DNA from: JACKII01 sp965222315 | GTDB lineage: Bacteria > Pseudomonadota > Alphaproteobacteria > Bin95 | Direction: 5' to 3' | DNA: 64,000 nt | Assembly (NCBI GenBank): GCA_965222315.1 | Contig: OZ244951.1 | Span: 5,093,466-5,157,465 of the forward strand | Shown: positions 10,819 through 19,090 of the stretch, piece by piece | Numbering within the stretch: the first letter of the stretch is position 1 | Layout: each line of letters opens with the position of its first letter | Program-made: the position numbers and the translations under genes | The notes under the pieces: generated by a model | What the model was told of the DNA's origin: nothing | Database searches by the model: none | The model's input: the letters and a program-made list of their open reading frames with translations, nothing else

Positions 10819-12112
10819 CGCCGCTTCCCCATCGCTGGCGCCTCCGTCCATCCGCCCGCCGCGCTTGTTCTATGGCTGGATCATCGTGCTCGCCTGCAAC
10901 CTGGTCGCCTGCATCACCTGGGGCGTAGGAATTTTCAACCAAGGCGTCTTTATTGCCTATTACGTCACGGCCTATGGCTGGTCTCCGGCAGCGCTGGCCG
11001 TCGGGCCGGTCGTGTTTCATCTCTGGGCAGGTTTTGCAGGTGTGATCGTTGGCCGGATTGTTGACCGGCGCGGGCCAAGACCGGTGCTGCTGGCTGGGGC
11101 GGCGAGCCTCGCCATCGCCACTATAGGGTTCGCTTCCGTGCGGGAGCTGTGGCAGGTCTACCCCGTTTTTCTACTCGCCGGCACTGGATTTGCCTGCATT
11201 CACACGGTTACGCTCGGCAAGATCGTTGCCCGCTGGTTTGTCCGCCAACGCAGCAGGGCCATGGCCGCCGCAACCTTTGGCGCCGGACTGGGCGGCGCGT
11301 TGCTGGTGCCCCTCAACGTCCTGATCATCGAGCGCTACGGGTTGTTCGCTGGCGGGGTGGCGTTGGCTGCCATCACTGTTTTGGCAATCCTGCCCTTGGT
11401 CGTATGGGTGATTAAGGACGGGCCGGAGGTGCTGGGGCTGGCGCCGGATGGCGACCCCCGGCAAGCAGCCGCGAATGCTTCAACGGCTGCCATGGAAGCA
11501 GATGCTGTCGACACGCGCATCTGGTCTTTGAAAGACGCTATACGGACGGTTCCGTTCTGGGGGTTGTCGCTGTGCTTCGCATTGGGAATGGTTGCGCAGA
11601 GCGCTTACCTCTTCCATCAGGTCACGTATCTGCAGGCAACGCTCGGCATGGTCGGGGCTGCCTCCATCGTCAGCGTGACGACGATTTTCGGTATTGTCGG
11701 CCGGTTGATCTTCATTGGGGGTGGCGACCGCCTCTCGCCGCGCGGCTGGACGGTCGCTGTCTTTGCGACGCAGTGCTTGTCTTTCCTGCTGCTGTCGATC
11801 AGCGATACGCCTGTCGGCCTTGCCATCGGTTCAGCCTTATTCGGATTGACGATGGGCGTAGCGGTGACGCTTCAGCCGCTGGCGACGGCTTATATCTTTG
11901 GACGAGAGTCCTTCGGCCGGGTGTATGGGCCAATCTACATGGCGATCCGTATCGGTTCGGCCTGCGGGCCCCTGGCGGTCGGTCTGATATTGGGCGCAAC
12001 AGCCAGCTATGGCAGTGCGTGGCTCTTATTGGCAGCCAGCCTCGGCCTCGCTGCCTTGGTAGTGCCGCTGGCGATCAGGCCGGTCAGCCGCCCTTTTTCG
12101 GCGCGGCAATGA
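10811..12112 (+). CDS. MFS transporter, OFA/monocarboxylate-like
   Basis: A 433-residue carrier with about twelve hydrophobic helices. The opening 'RLFYGWIIVLACNLVACITWGVGIFNQGVFIAYYVTAYGWSPAALAVGPVVFHLWAGFAGVIVGRIVDRRGPRPVLLAG' closely follows the OFA/monocarboxylate type: an aromatic 'YGW', then the loop 2-3 motif 'GRIVDRRGPRPV'. 'RQRSRAMAAATFGAGLGGALLVPL' is the usual helix 4-5 region. ATG 10811 overlaps the tetR stop. Its last 29 bases overlap the convergent nitrilase gene. It probably imports an organic acid or amide degraded by the neighbouring enzymes. Confidence 0.87.
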   Translation: MPDAASPSLAPPSIRPPRLFYGWIIVLACNLVACITWGVGIFNQGVFIAYYVTAYGWSPAALAVGPVVFHLWAGFAGVIVGRIVDRRGPRPVLLAGAASLAIATIGFASVRELWQVYPVFLLAGTGFACIHTVTLGKIVARWFVRQRSRAMAAATFGAGLGGALLVPLNVLIIERYGLFAGGVALAAITVLAILPLVVWVIKDGPEVLGLAPDGDPRQAAANASTAAMEADAVDTRIWSLKDAIRTVPFWGLSLCFALGMVAQSAYLFHQVTYLQATLGMVGAASIVSVTTIFGIVGRLIFIGGGDRLSPRGWTVAVFATQCLSFLLLSISDTPVGLAIGSALFGLTMGVAVTLQPLATAYIFGRESFGRVYGPIYMAIRIGSACGPLAVGLILGATASYGSAWLLLAASLGLAALVVPLAIRPVSRPFSARQ

Positions 12113-13019
12113 TGCCGTAGTGCTGCGGCTGGCGGTGCAGGTCAAAGTCGAAGACATTTTTCTTGATCTCCGCGCACTTGTCGAGGTCCAGCTTCGCTAC
12201 CACCAGTTCGTCCTCCAGCGTAGATGCTTGGGCGATAATCTCGCCAGTCGGTGCGACGATGCAGGACTGGCCGAGCAGCATGCAGCCTTCCTCGATGCCC
12301 GCCTTTGCTGTGCCGATCACATAGGCGCCATTCTGGTAGGCCCCCGCCTGCATCGACAGGTGATTGTGAAAACCCTGCAGATGGTCATGCTCCGGCACGG
12401 GCGCGTAGGTGGTCGGCGTGTTATAGCCGAGCATGATCACCTCCGCCCCCTGCAGGCCCATGACGCGGTAGGTCTCCGGCCAGCGCCGGTCGTTGCAGAT
12501 CGCCATGCCCATCGTGCCGCCCATGGTCTCCCAAACGGGAAAGCCATAGTCGCCGGGCTCGAAATAGCGTTTCTCCAGATGCTGGAAGGGCCGCCAGGGC
12601 TCATGCTCCGCGTGGCCTGGCAGGTGCACCTTGCGGTACTTGCCGACAATGTCGCCCATCTTGTCCACCAGGATGGACGTGTTGTACCGCACCCCTTCCG
12701 GCGTCAGTTCGGCGTAGCCCAGGTAAAAGCCGATGCCCGCCGCCTTCGCCAGATCGAATAAGGGCTGGACCGCCGCGTTCGGCATCTCGGTCTCGTAGAA
12801 CGGGTCCAGGTCGCGCTCGTCGTCGAAGAAGTAGCGCGGGAAAAAGGTTGTCAGCGTCAGTTCCGGAAAGACGACCAGATCGACCTTCCTGGCGCGGGCC
12901 TCTTCCAACAGCGCCGTGAGGCGAGCGACCACTTCCTCGCGCGGCTCGTCGCGGCGGATCGGGCCCATCTGCGCGGCGGCGGCATAGAGAACGCGGCGCT
13001 TGCCGCCACTGGTATTCAT
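12084..13019 (-). CDS. N-carbamoyl-D-amino-acid hydrolase-like nitrilase (copy 1)
   Basis: A 311-residue carbon-nitrogen hydrolase. The catalytic triad is complete: Glu53 in 'VVFPELTLTTFFPR', Lys130 in 'GKYRKVHLPGH', Cys175 in 'MAICNDRRWPETYRVMGLQGAE'. The text 'PFYETEMP...LGYAEL...FQHLEKRYFEPGD..FPV' and 'HDHLQGFHNHLSMQAGAYQNGAYVIG' follows Agrobacterium N-carbamoyl-D-amino acid amidohydrolase almost block for block, so hydrolysis of an N-carbamoyl compound to the amine, CO2 and ammonia is the best prediction. It overlaps the D-threonine-aldolase-like gene upstream by 4 bases (ATGA), so they form one operon. A paralogue lies at 19091-20038. Confidence 0.92.
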   Translation of the reverse strand: MNTSGGKRRVLYAAAAQMGPIRRDEPREEVVARLTALLEEARARKVDLVVFPELTLTTFFPRYFFDDERDLDPFYETEMPNAAVQPLFDLAKAAGIGFYLGYAELTPEGVRYNTSILVDKMGDIVGKYRKVHLPGHAEHEPWRPFQHLEKRYFEPGDYGFPVWETMGGTMGMAICNDRRWPETYRVMGLQGAEVIMLGYNTPTTYAPVPEHDHLQGFHNHLSMQAGAYQNGAYVIGTAKAGIEEGCMLLGQSCIVAPTGEIIAQASTLEDELVVAKLDLDKCAEIKKNVFDFDLHRQPQHYGIIAAPKKGG

Positions 13020-14089
13020 TGCATCAACCCTCTGGCTTCGACGGTAAAGAGACGCTCGACCCGCTCGTCCCGCAGGCCGTGAACGCTGTTGAACAGGTTG
13101 GTGACGACGCAGGCATGGTTCGGCACGACGCGCACCCGCTCCCCGATGCCGGGTTTCGCGCCGGCGCAGGCCGAGAGGTCGACGACCGCATGCTCCTCAC
13201 TCAGCATGTGAATCACCGCATCCGGGTATTCCCGGATATAGCCATGGCCCTCCAGGCCGCCCATGTCGCTCGACAGCGCCTTGGAGCCTGCATCCAATAC
13301 CGCCCGCGTTTCCGTCGGGCGGCTGATGACCGTCGTCAGCACGTCGAGCGCACAATCGTCGAACGTCGCCGCCCCGGCCCGAACCATCATCCGGTCGTTG
13401 TAGATGTAGGTGCCGGCCCGATGCTCGGTCGCCGCCGTCACCTCGTGCGCGCGCCAAATGTCCGGCGTGCCGCCGCTGGAGACCACTTCGCACGCCATCC
13501 CTGCCCGTTGGAACACATGCATAGCCCCGCCCAGCCAATCACGCACCACCTCGATCTGGCCCTTGGGCGGGTAGGTCATGAGCCCAGCGAAATGCACGCC
13601 GTCCGCCCGATCAATGGCCTGGGCGAGCTTCACGGCCTCGTCCGGCGTCTGCACCCCGCAGCGCCCGCCACCGGAGTCGCACTCCACCAGTACACGGAGT
13701 GGCGGTCCGCCTGCAAAGGCTTCGGCAAGGCCATCCACCACCAACTGGTTGTCCGCCACCACGGTCAGGCGGCAATGCTTCGCCAGTTCCTTCAGCCGCG
13801 CCAGCTTCGGCGCGCCCAGAATGTTGTAGGTCAGCAGGATGTCCTCGATGCCGCTTGCCGCCATCACTTCCGCCTCGCCGATCTTCTGGCAGGTGATGCC
13901 GATGGCGCCTAGCTCGACCTGGCGATGGGCGAAGTCCGGCAGCTTGTGCGTTTTGATATGCGGGCGGGCGTTCATGCAATTTGCAACGCAATATGATTGG
14001 AACCGCTGCAAGTTGGCATCGACGACATCCAGATCGAGACAGACTGCGGGCGTGTCGATGGTTGAAAACGCCTTTTCTTTGATGGCCAT
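13016..14089 (-). CDS. D-threonine aldolase-like / DSD1-family PLP enzyme
   Basis: A 357-residue fold-type III PLP enzyme with an alanine-racemase-like barrel. 'IDTPAVCLDLDVVDANLQRFQ' opens the domain, and 'ARPHIKTHKLPDFA' carries the presumed PLP lysine (Lys46). 'ITCQKIGEAEVM' and 'VECDSGGGRCGV' are barrel-strand motifs of the D-threonine aldolase / D-serine dehydratase family, and the C-terminal 'VPNHACVVTNLFN' holds the His and Cys that bind a metal ion in this family. It is co-transcribed with the carbamoylase-like gene downstream, so the pair may deal with D-amino acids released from N-carbamoyl precursors. Exact reaction (aldol cleavage or dehydration) is open. Confidence 0.88.
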   Translation of the reverse strand: MAIKEKAFSTIDTPAVCLDLDVVDANLQRFQSYCVANCMNARPHIKTHKLPDFAHRQVELGAIGITCQKIGEAEVMAASGIEDILLTYNILGAPKLARLKELAKHCRLTVVADNQLVVDGLAEAFAGGPPLRVLVECDSGGGRCGVQTPDEAVKLAQAIDRADGVHFAGLMTYPPKGQIEVVRDWLGGAMHVFQRAGMACEVVSSGGTPDIWRAHEVTAATEHRAGTYIYNDRMMVRAGAATFDDCALDVLTTVISRPTETRAVLDAGSKALSSDMGGLEGHGYIREYPDAVIHMLSEEHAVVDLSACAGAKPGIGERVRVVPNHACVVTNLFNSVHGLRDERVERLFTVEARGLMQ

Positions 14090-14337
14090 TCAATATTCTC
14101 CGGGGCGGTCGGACACTGGAAACCAAAGAGAGGATTGCGGGCAAAAACCCCAATGTTTCCGAGGGATTCGACTAATGAATACGCAAGGTAACACTTCGCA
14201 GAGTCATTCTCTACGGACATGGTGACCGGGGCAGGGTGCCGGTTTGGCATGGAGTCTCGGAGCGTTTGGCACGGTCGTTGCTTTTTTGGGGGAAATCGCA
14301 GGTGACCGACGTTTCAACCACCAAAGGACAAAGCTTC

Positions 14338-15108
14338 ATGACCCGCTCTCTGCTCCGCACCGCCGCTGCCCTCGCCACCGCCGCTTTCATCGGCGCGACT
14401 GCCGCCCCGGCCAATGCCTTTCTGACCCATTTCGGCGAGGATCTGAACAGAAGCGCCCGCACCCCGCTCAGCACGTTCTCCAACGCCTCAGCCGCCGAAG
14501 CGGACTTCCTTGCTAACCTGACCGGTGTTGGTACCGAGAACTTCGAAGGATTCCGGAACAAGCAATCCGGTCCCCTTACCCTGGACTTTCCGGGTGCGGG
14601 CGAGGCGATGCTGAGTGGCGGCAATGGCCAAATCGCCAAGGTCAAATCGGGCAGGACCAACGGCTATGGACGGTATGGCGTTTCCGGCCGCCAGTATTGG
14701 GAGGTGCAAGCCGGTGGTCGCGGCAACTTCAAGGTAGAGTTTGAAACACCGGTTGCTGCCTTTGGCTTCTACGGTATCGATATCGGCGATTTCGGCGGAC
14801 AACTGGTCCTTCAGTTGGATGATGCTGCCAACACGGTGCTGACCATTGACAATACGGTTGGTTCCTACGGCAGCAGCGATGGTTCGGTCCTGTTCTTCGG
14901 CGTCATTGCACAAACCCGGAGCGAGCAGTTCACCGCCGTCTCTTTCCAGACCAGCACCGGCCAGGGCGATGTATTTGCCTTCGACGACATGACCGTCGGT
15001 TCGCTGCAACAGGTTACGCCGAACGCGATCCCGGAGCCGTCCACGATCGCCCTGCTTGGCGTCGGCGCTATCGGCAGCCTGACCATGATGCGCCGCCGCC
15101 TGGGATAG
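14338..15108 (+). CDS. PEP-CTERM sorting domain-containing exported protein
   Basis: A 256-residue secreted protein. Residues 1-27 form a signal peptide (RSLLR, hydrophobic alanine-rich core, cleavage after 'ANA'). The last 27 residues are a textbook PEP-CTERM tail: Pro-Glu-Pro at about 232-234, a hydrophobic helix, then 'MMRRRLG'. The middle is beta-rich ('VEFETPVAAFGFYGIDIGDFGG', 'FDDMTVGS'), like other PEP-CTERM surface proteins that resemble lectin folds. AAAGGAC precedes ATG 14338; a longer frame back to 14236 lacks signal-peptide logic. Exosortase should cut the tail at the membrane during export. No exosortase or polysaccharide gene is adjacent. A hairpin terminator follows. Confidence 0.88.
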   Translation: MTRSLLRTAAALATAAFIGATAAPANAFLTHFGEDLNRSARTPLSTFSNASAAEADFLANLTGVGTENFEGFRNKQSGPLTLDFPGAGEAMLSGGNGQIAKVKSGRTNGYGRYGVSGRQYWEVQAGGRGNFKVEFETPVAAFGFYGIDIGDFGGQLVLQLDDAANTVLTIDNTVGSYGSSDGSVLFFGVIAQTRSEQFTAVSFQTSTGQGDVFAFDDMTVGSLQQVTPNAIPEPSTIALLGVGAIGSLTMMRRRLG

Positions 15109-15163
15109 GGAGAAAATGCCGCTCGACTAACGGCACCCGATCGACGTATCCCATTTGATCGAG

Positions 15164-15202
15164 AGGATCTGACCCTGTGGCGCCTTGCCGTGGTCAGGTC
15201 CT
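15164..15202 (+). terminator. Hairpin terminator after the PEP-CTERM gene
   Basis: AGGATCTGACC (15164-15174) pairs with GGTCAGGTCCT (15192-15202) over 11 positions with one G-U pair, and the sequence continues TTGCTGTTTGTTT. The T-run is broken, so this is a moderately convincing intrinsic terminator. It separates the PEP-CTERM gene from the methyltransferase gene. Confidence 0.5.
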
Positions 15203-15242
15203 TTGCTGTTTGTTTACCATCCGGAACAGAAGGCGTGCCTGA

Positions 15243-15992
15243 ATGGGTGACTACGATTACATCCCCAAGCTCTATAATGTTGAATATGAGCCGCCAGAAA
15301 CGAACCGGCAATCGGACGAGTTTTTCTGGGCGGATGTTGATGGATCGCGCCAGCGCTACAACATCCATGACTATGCCACGCTTTACCGTGTGCCATGGCT
15401 CTACGACATAGCCCTCTATCATAATCTTGCCTGCCGAACGCCGACGGAGATGTCTGCCGTCATAGACAAGGTGTGGAAGACTGAAGGGGTGGACCGCGCG
15501 GGTTTGCGCGCGCTGGAACTCGGCGCAGGCAGCGGCGCTTTCGGGCACGAACTTCGGCACAAGCTGGGCGTCGGGCATCTGGAAGCGGTTGATATCTGCC
15601 CCGAAGCCGCTGAGGCCGCCGGCAGAGACCGGCCCGGACTTTACGACTCCTACCATGTGGACGATCTAACCAACCTCCGGCCTGAGACCGAAGCCGCGTT
15701 CCGCAAGTCGGCATTCAATGTGGTGGCGATTGCGTCCGCCACCGGGTGGGGCAATCATATTCCGCTGGATGGTTTTGAGACGAGCTTTGAACTGCTGGTC
15801 CCCGGCGGCTGGTTTATCTTTCACGTGAAGCCCAATGATCCCGATCCCGAATGCATGGAACTCTGTGCGTGGGTGGAGGACAAGGTCGCGCGGGGTGAGC
15901 TTCTACAGAAGCACCGCGGCTCGCACTTTCACCGCAAAAGCTCGAACGGTGCCGATATTTTCTATGACGTCGTGATCGGCGTTAAGGCCTGA
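15243..15992 (+). CDS. Class I SAM-dependent methyltransferase
   Basis: A 249-residue soluble protein with a Rossmann-like methyltransferase core. Motif I 'LRALELGAGSGAFGHEL' starts near residue 88, the acidic ribose-binding residue follows in 'LEAVDICPEAAEAA', and 'FNVVAIASATGW' and 'LLVPGGWFIFHVKP' supply motifs II and III. The N-terminal 85 residues, rich in Tyr and Trp, are probably a cap for the acceptor. The layout is like CyPJ/UbiE-type small-molecule methyltransferases, but acceptor and pathway are unknown. It stands alone between the PEP-CTERM gene and the CoA transferase pair. Confidence 0.75.
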   Translation: MGDYDYIPKLYNVEYEPPETNRQSDEFFWADVDGSRQRYNIHDYATLYRVPWLYDIALYHNLACRTPTEMSAVIDKVWKTEGVDRAGLRALELGAGSGAFGHELRHKLGVGHLEAVDICPEAAEAAGRDRPGLYDSYHVDDLTNLRPETEAAFRKSAFNVVAIASATGWGNHIPLDGFETSFELLVPGGWFIFHVKPNDPDPECMELCAWVEDKVARGELLQKHRGSHFHRKSSNGADIFYDVVIGVKA

Positions 15993-16164
15993 ATTGGCAG
16001 ACAGGCGCTACCTGTCTTGTCCGGCGCAGGCATTTCGGGAACGCCTGTGTGCTTGTCGATTGATTGGCGGCGCGCCTATTATTGCGCACAGAAATCCCGT
16101 GGATCTGACGGCGCAGGGGCGACTGCGCCGCCAAGTTCCTTGAAAACTAAGAGGAAATTCCTGA

Positions 16165-16845
16165 GTGATCGACAAACGCGTTTCGACCGTCGAGGAAGCC
16201 CTGGCGGGCATCGGCGACGGCATGACCCTGATGTTTGGGGGCTTCGGTGGCGCCGGCGTGCCCATTAATCTGATGCGGGCGCTGGAAAGCTGCCAGGCGA
16301 AAGACCTGACCATCGTCTCCAACAGCGTCCGGTTCCTGGAGGACTATGCCCCGGCCCTGTTCGAGCGGAAGCAGATCCGGCACGCCGTTGCTTCTGCAGC
16401 GCGCAGCCGCGGCTCCGCCTCCGGCATTTCAGAACTGCAACTGGAAGACGGCACCCTCTCTCTCGACGTTTCTCCCCAGGGCTCGTTTGCAGAGCGCATT
16501 CGCGCGGGCGGGGCGGGCATCCCGGCCTTCTACACGCCCACGGGCGTCGGCACGCCTGTGGTCGAGGGTAAAGAGCATCGGGAGTTCAACGGCGTCATGC
16601 ACGTGCTGGAATACGCGCTGAAGAGCGACTTCACCTTGATGCGCGCCGACAAGGCCGACCGCTACGGTAACCTTTATTTCCGCGGCACCCAGGGGAATTT
16701 TGGCCGGGACATGGCCGCGGCCTCGAAATGCACCGTCGTGGAGGTGCGGGAGATCGTCGACGATCTGCTGCCCCGTGTCGATATCCACGTGCCGGGCGTT
16801 TTCGTCAAGCGCGTCATCCAACTGCCTGACGCCCGTCTCGCTTAA
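16165..16845 (+). CDS. 3-oxoacid CoA-transferase, subunit A
   Basis: The alpha subunit of a class I CoA transferase (226 residues). 'MFGGFGGAGVPINLMRAL' is the GxGGxGxP CoA-binding loop, preceded by 'IGDGMTL'; 'FYTPTGVGTPVVEGKEHREFNG' and 'ADKADRYGNLYFRGTQGNFGRDMAAASKCTVVEVREIV' are hallmark blocks of the ScoA/AtoD type. The start is GTG 16165 with AGAGGA about 12 bases upstream. The beta subunit begins 21 bases after this stop. The pair would swap CoA between succinyl- or acetyl-CoA and a 3-oxo or similar acid, the last stage of a catabolic route. Confidence 0.92.
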   Translation: MIDKRVSTVEEALAGIGDGMTLMFGGFGGAGVPINLMRALESCQAKDLTIVSNSVRFLEDYAPALFERKQIRHAVASAARSRGSASGISELQLEDGTLSLDVSPQGSFAERIRAGGAGIPAFYTPTGVGTPVVEGKEHREFNGVMHVLEYALKSDFTLMRADKADRYGNLYFRGTQGNFGRDMAAASKCTVVEVREIVDDLLPRVDIHVPGVFVKRVIQLPDARLA

Positions 16846-16866
16846 AGCAATAGGGAAGCTGAACTG

Positions 16867-17544
16867 ATGAGCTACAAACCGCTTTCCCGCAACCAGATCG
16901 CCTGGCGCGCGGCGCAGGATCTGGAGGACGGCATGGTCGTGAACCTCGGCCTTGGCATGCCGGTGCTTTGCGCCAACTACAGCCCGGAAGGCCGCGAAAT
17001 CCTTCTGCAAAGCGAGAATGGCGTTCTCGGCGTCGGCCCCGTGGCGGAAGGCGACGCGGTCGATCTGGACCAGACCGATGCCGGCAGCCAGTTTATCACC
17101 CTGAACCCAGGTGCCTCGATCTTCTCGTCGGCGGACAGCTTCGCGATGATCCGCGGCGGCCATATCGACGTGACCCTGCTGGGTGGGTTCGAGGTGGCTT
17201 CCAACGGCGACCTTGCCAACTGGGATGCGGAGATGCCGGGCAAGGGGCCGCTGATCGGCGGCGCCATGGATCTCGCCGTCGGCGCCAAGGAAGTGCGCAT
17301 CATGATGCAGCACGAAACCCGCGATGGCAAACCACGCCTGCTGGAGAAATGCCGCTACAAACTGACTGCTCCGCACTGCGTCAAGCGCGTCTACACGGAC
17401 CTCGCCGTCGTGGATGTGACCGACGAAGGCTTCGTTGTGCGCGAGGTGTTGGACGGCCTCAGCCGCGAGGAACTCCAAGCGAAGAGCGGCGCGCCGCTGA
17501 CGTTCGCTGACGACTGCGGTGAATTGAAACCGGCGGAGGTTTAA
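16867..17544 (+). CDS. 3-oxoacid CoA-transferase, subunit B
   Basis: The beta subunit (225 residues) with the catalytic glutamate Glu50 in 'LLQSENGVLGVGP', which forms the glutamyl-CoA thioester intermediate. 'MVVNLGLGMPVL' is the second glycine-rich loop and 'RGGHIDVTLLGGFEVASNGDLANWDAE' is diagnostic of ScoB/AtoD partner proteins. It forms an alpha2beta2-type cytosolic enzyme with the preceding gene. The downstream gene is convergent, so this ends the transcript; the 130-base gap holds a GC-rich imperfect hairpin near 17580-17600 without a clear T-run. Confidence 0.93.
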   Translation: MSYKPLSRNQIAWRAAQDLEDGMVVNLGLGMPVLCANYSPEGREILLQSENGVLGVGPVAEGDAVDLDQTDAGSQFITLNPGASIFSSADSFAMIRGGHIDVTLLGGFEVASNGDLANWDAEMPGKGPLIGGAMDLAVGAKEVRIMMQHETRDGKPRLLEKCRYKLTAPHCVKRVYTDLAVVDVTDEGFVVREVLDGLSREELQAKSGAPLTFADDCGELKPAEV

Positions 17545-17674
17545 CTTTCCGTCGCATCCCCGCAAGCCGGATCCCTGAAAGCGTGCAGGCGCTTCCGGGG
17601 CTATTTGGGTTTCGAGCGAGACCCACCCTGCATCCCGCGCTTTTGCCACCGGCTCGGACGGGGATGCCGGGTGA

Positions 17675-18928
17675 CTACCGCCCCGGCCGCTTCACGAAAT
17701 ACCAGCCGAAACTCGCCACCATCATTACGAACACGATGGTGAAGGCCGTCGTGTACGCCTCCACCGGATGCCCGCCGCTATCGGTCGCTGGGAATCGATC
17801 GAGCACCATGCCGATGCCGTACTGAATGCCGAACGCGCCGCCGAACACCAGCAGGTTGATCGCTGTTCCGGCCCGTCCGGCGAGGCCCACACCGAAATAC
17901 TCGGACAAATAGGGATAGCCCAGCACGCCCAATTGCCCGGTTGCCGCAAACACGATCCAGAGCGGCACCATCCAGGCTACCGGCCCCCAGATCAGCCCGG
18001 CGAAGCTGAGTATCGCCAGCGTTGACGCAATCATCATCACAAACAGCGGCCCGCGCCCGAATTTCCGCACCCAGTCCGCCAGTGCGCCGCCGCCCAGGAT
18101 ACCGACGGTAAACGCCGCCGCCATGCTGGTCAGCACCAGCGCCACGGCGTCACGCTCCAGGCCGCCGACATCGGCGAGCCAGGGACCGGCCCAGAGCGTC
18201 TGCACCGCGATGTGGGAGGCGCAGGTCATCATGATAATAGGCGCGACCCGCCAGAACTCCCGGTCGGTGTAGATCGTGCCCAGCGCCTTGAGTTGCTGCC
18301 CGAACGGTTCAGGCTCAACGCCGGTCCGGCTTTCGCCCCGTCGCGGCACGATGGTCCAGATCGCGACGGCAACCAGGGCTGTCACGCAGGCCAGCGCAAT
18401 GAAAACCGCTCGCCAGCCGAATGCCTGCACCGCCAGATCGGCCGGCGTGCTGGCGGCGATCACGCCGATGCCGCCAAACGCCATCACCCAGGAGTTCAGC
18501 AAGGGCATTCGCCCCGGCGGCGCCCAGATTGCAACCGCCTTGAAGCTCGCCATAAGGCCACCCGCAAAACCGAGCCCGATCATGGCGCGCGCGGCGATCA
18601 GCAGGTCCTCGTTCTCTGCAAAGCCGAACAGCACCGCACCTGCTGCGGCTGTCAGCAGCAATACGGTCTGCACACGTCGCGGCCCGAACCGGTCCAGCAA
18701 AATGCCGAGCGGCAATTGGAAAGCAGCAAACGCAAACAGATAAGCCGCCGTCAGCAGGCCGAGCCCGCTTGCCGACAGGCCGATATCAGCCACCAGGTCG
18801 GGCGCAACGACCGCATTAACCGCCCGGAACAGGTAGCTGAGGAAGTAGCCACTGCCGAACGGCACCAGCACCATCAGCATGATTTGACCCAGGCTGGGGC
18901 TTTCGGCGGTTTCGGTAGCGCTGGTCAT
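17675..18928 (-). CDS. MFS transporter
   Basis: A 417-residue carrier with about twelve hydrophobic segments. The N-terminal part 'VPFGSGYFLSYLFRAVNAVVAPDLVADIGLSASGLGLLTAAYLFAFAAFQLPLGILLDRFGPRRVQTVLLL' is a classic MFS half with 'GILLDRFGPRRV' as loop 2-3 motif. 'GGGALADWVRKFGRGPLF' is its counterpart in the second half. It resembles general anion/organic-acid MFS permeases, and substrate is unknown. It points toward the CoA transferase pair and is preceded by a family B palindrome and the second carbamoylase-like gene on the same strand, so an import role in the same pathway is plausible. Confidence 0.87.
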   Translation of the reverse strand: MTSATETAESPSLGQIMLMVLVPFGSGYFLSYLFRAVNAVVAPDLVADIGLSASGLGLLTAAYLFAFAAFQLPLGILLDRFGPRRVQTVLLLTAAAGAVLFGFAENEDLLIAARAMIGLGFAGGLMASFKAVAIWAPPGRMPLLNSWVMAFGGIGVIAASTPADLAVQAFGWRAVFIALACVTALVAVAIWTIVPRRGESRTGVEPEPFGQQLKALGTIYTDREFWRVAPIIMMTCASHIAVQTLWAGPWLADVGGLERDAVALVLTSMAAAFTVGILGGGALADWVRKFGRGPLFVMMIASTLAILSFAGLIWGPVAWMVPLWIVFAATGQLGVLGYPYLSEYFGVGLAGRAGTAINLLVFGGAFGIQYGIGMVLDRFPATDSGGHPVEAYTTAFTIVFVMMVASFGWYFVKRPGR

Positions 18929-18944
18929 TGCCTGCCCCCCGATC

Positions 18945-19058
18945 CGTCATTGCGCGGAGCGTGTGACGAAGCAATCCAGGCAATCGGGGGTGTGCTCGGG
19001 AAAACGGTCTGGATTGCTTCGTTGGCCCGGCCTTGGGCCGGTCCGCCGCGCAATAGCG
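18945..19058. repeat. Long palindromic repeat, family B (copy 2)
   Basis: Inner arms CGAAGCAATCCAG (18967-18979) and CTGGATTGCTTCG (19009-19021) pair perfectly over 13 bases, and outer arms begin with CGTCATTGCGCGG at 18945 and end with CCGCGCAATAGCG near 19058. The words match the copy at 8289-8385 apart from small changes and a longer right arm. It fills the gap between two minus-strand genes, a nitrilase homologue and an MFS carrier. Confidence 0.85.
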
Positions 19059-19090
19059 GCGGAAAGGATGGGAGCAGGCTTGGCATTTCC

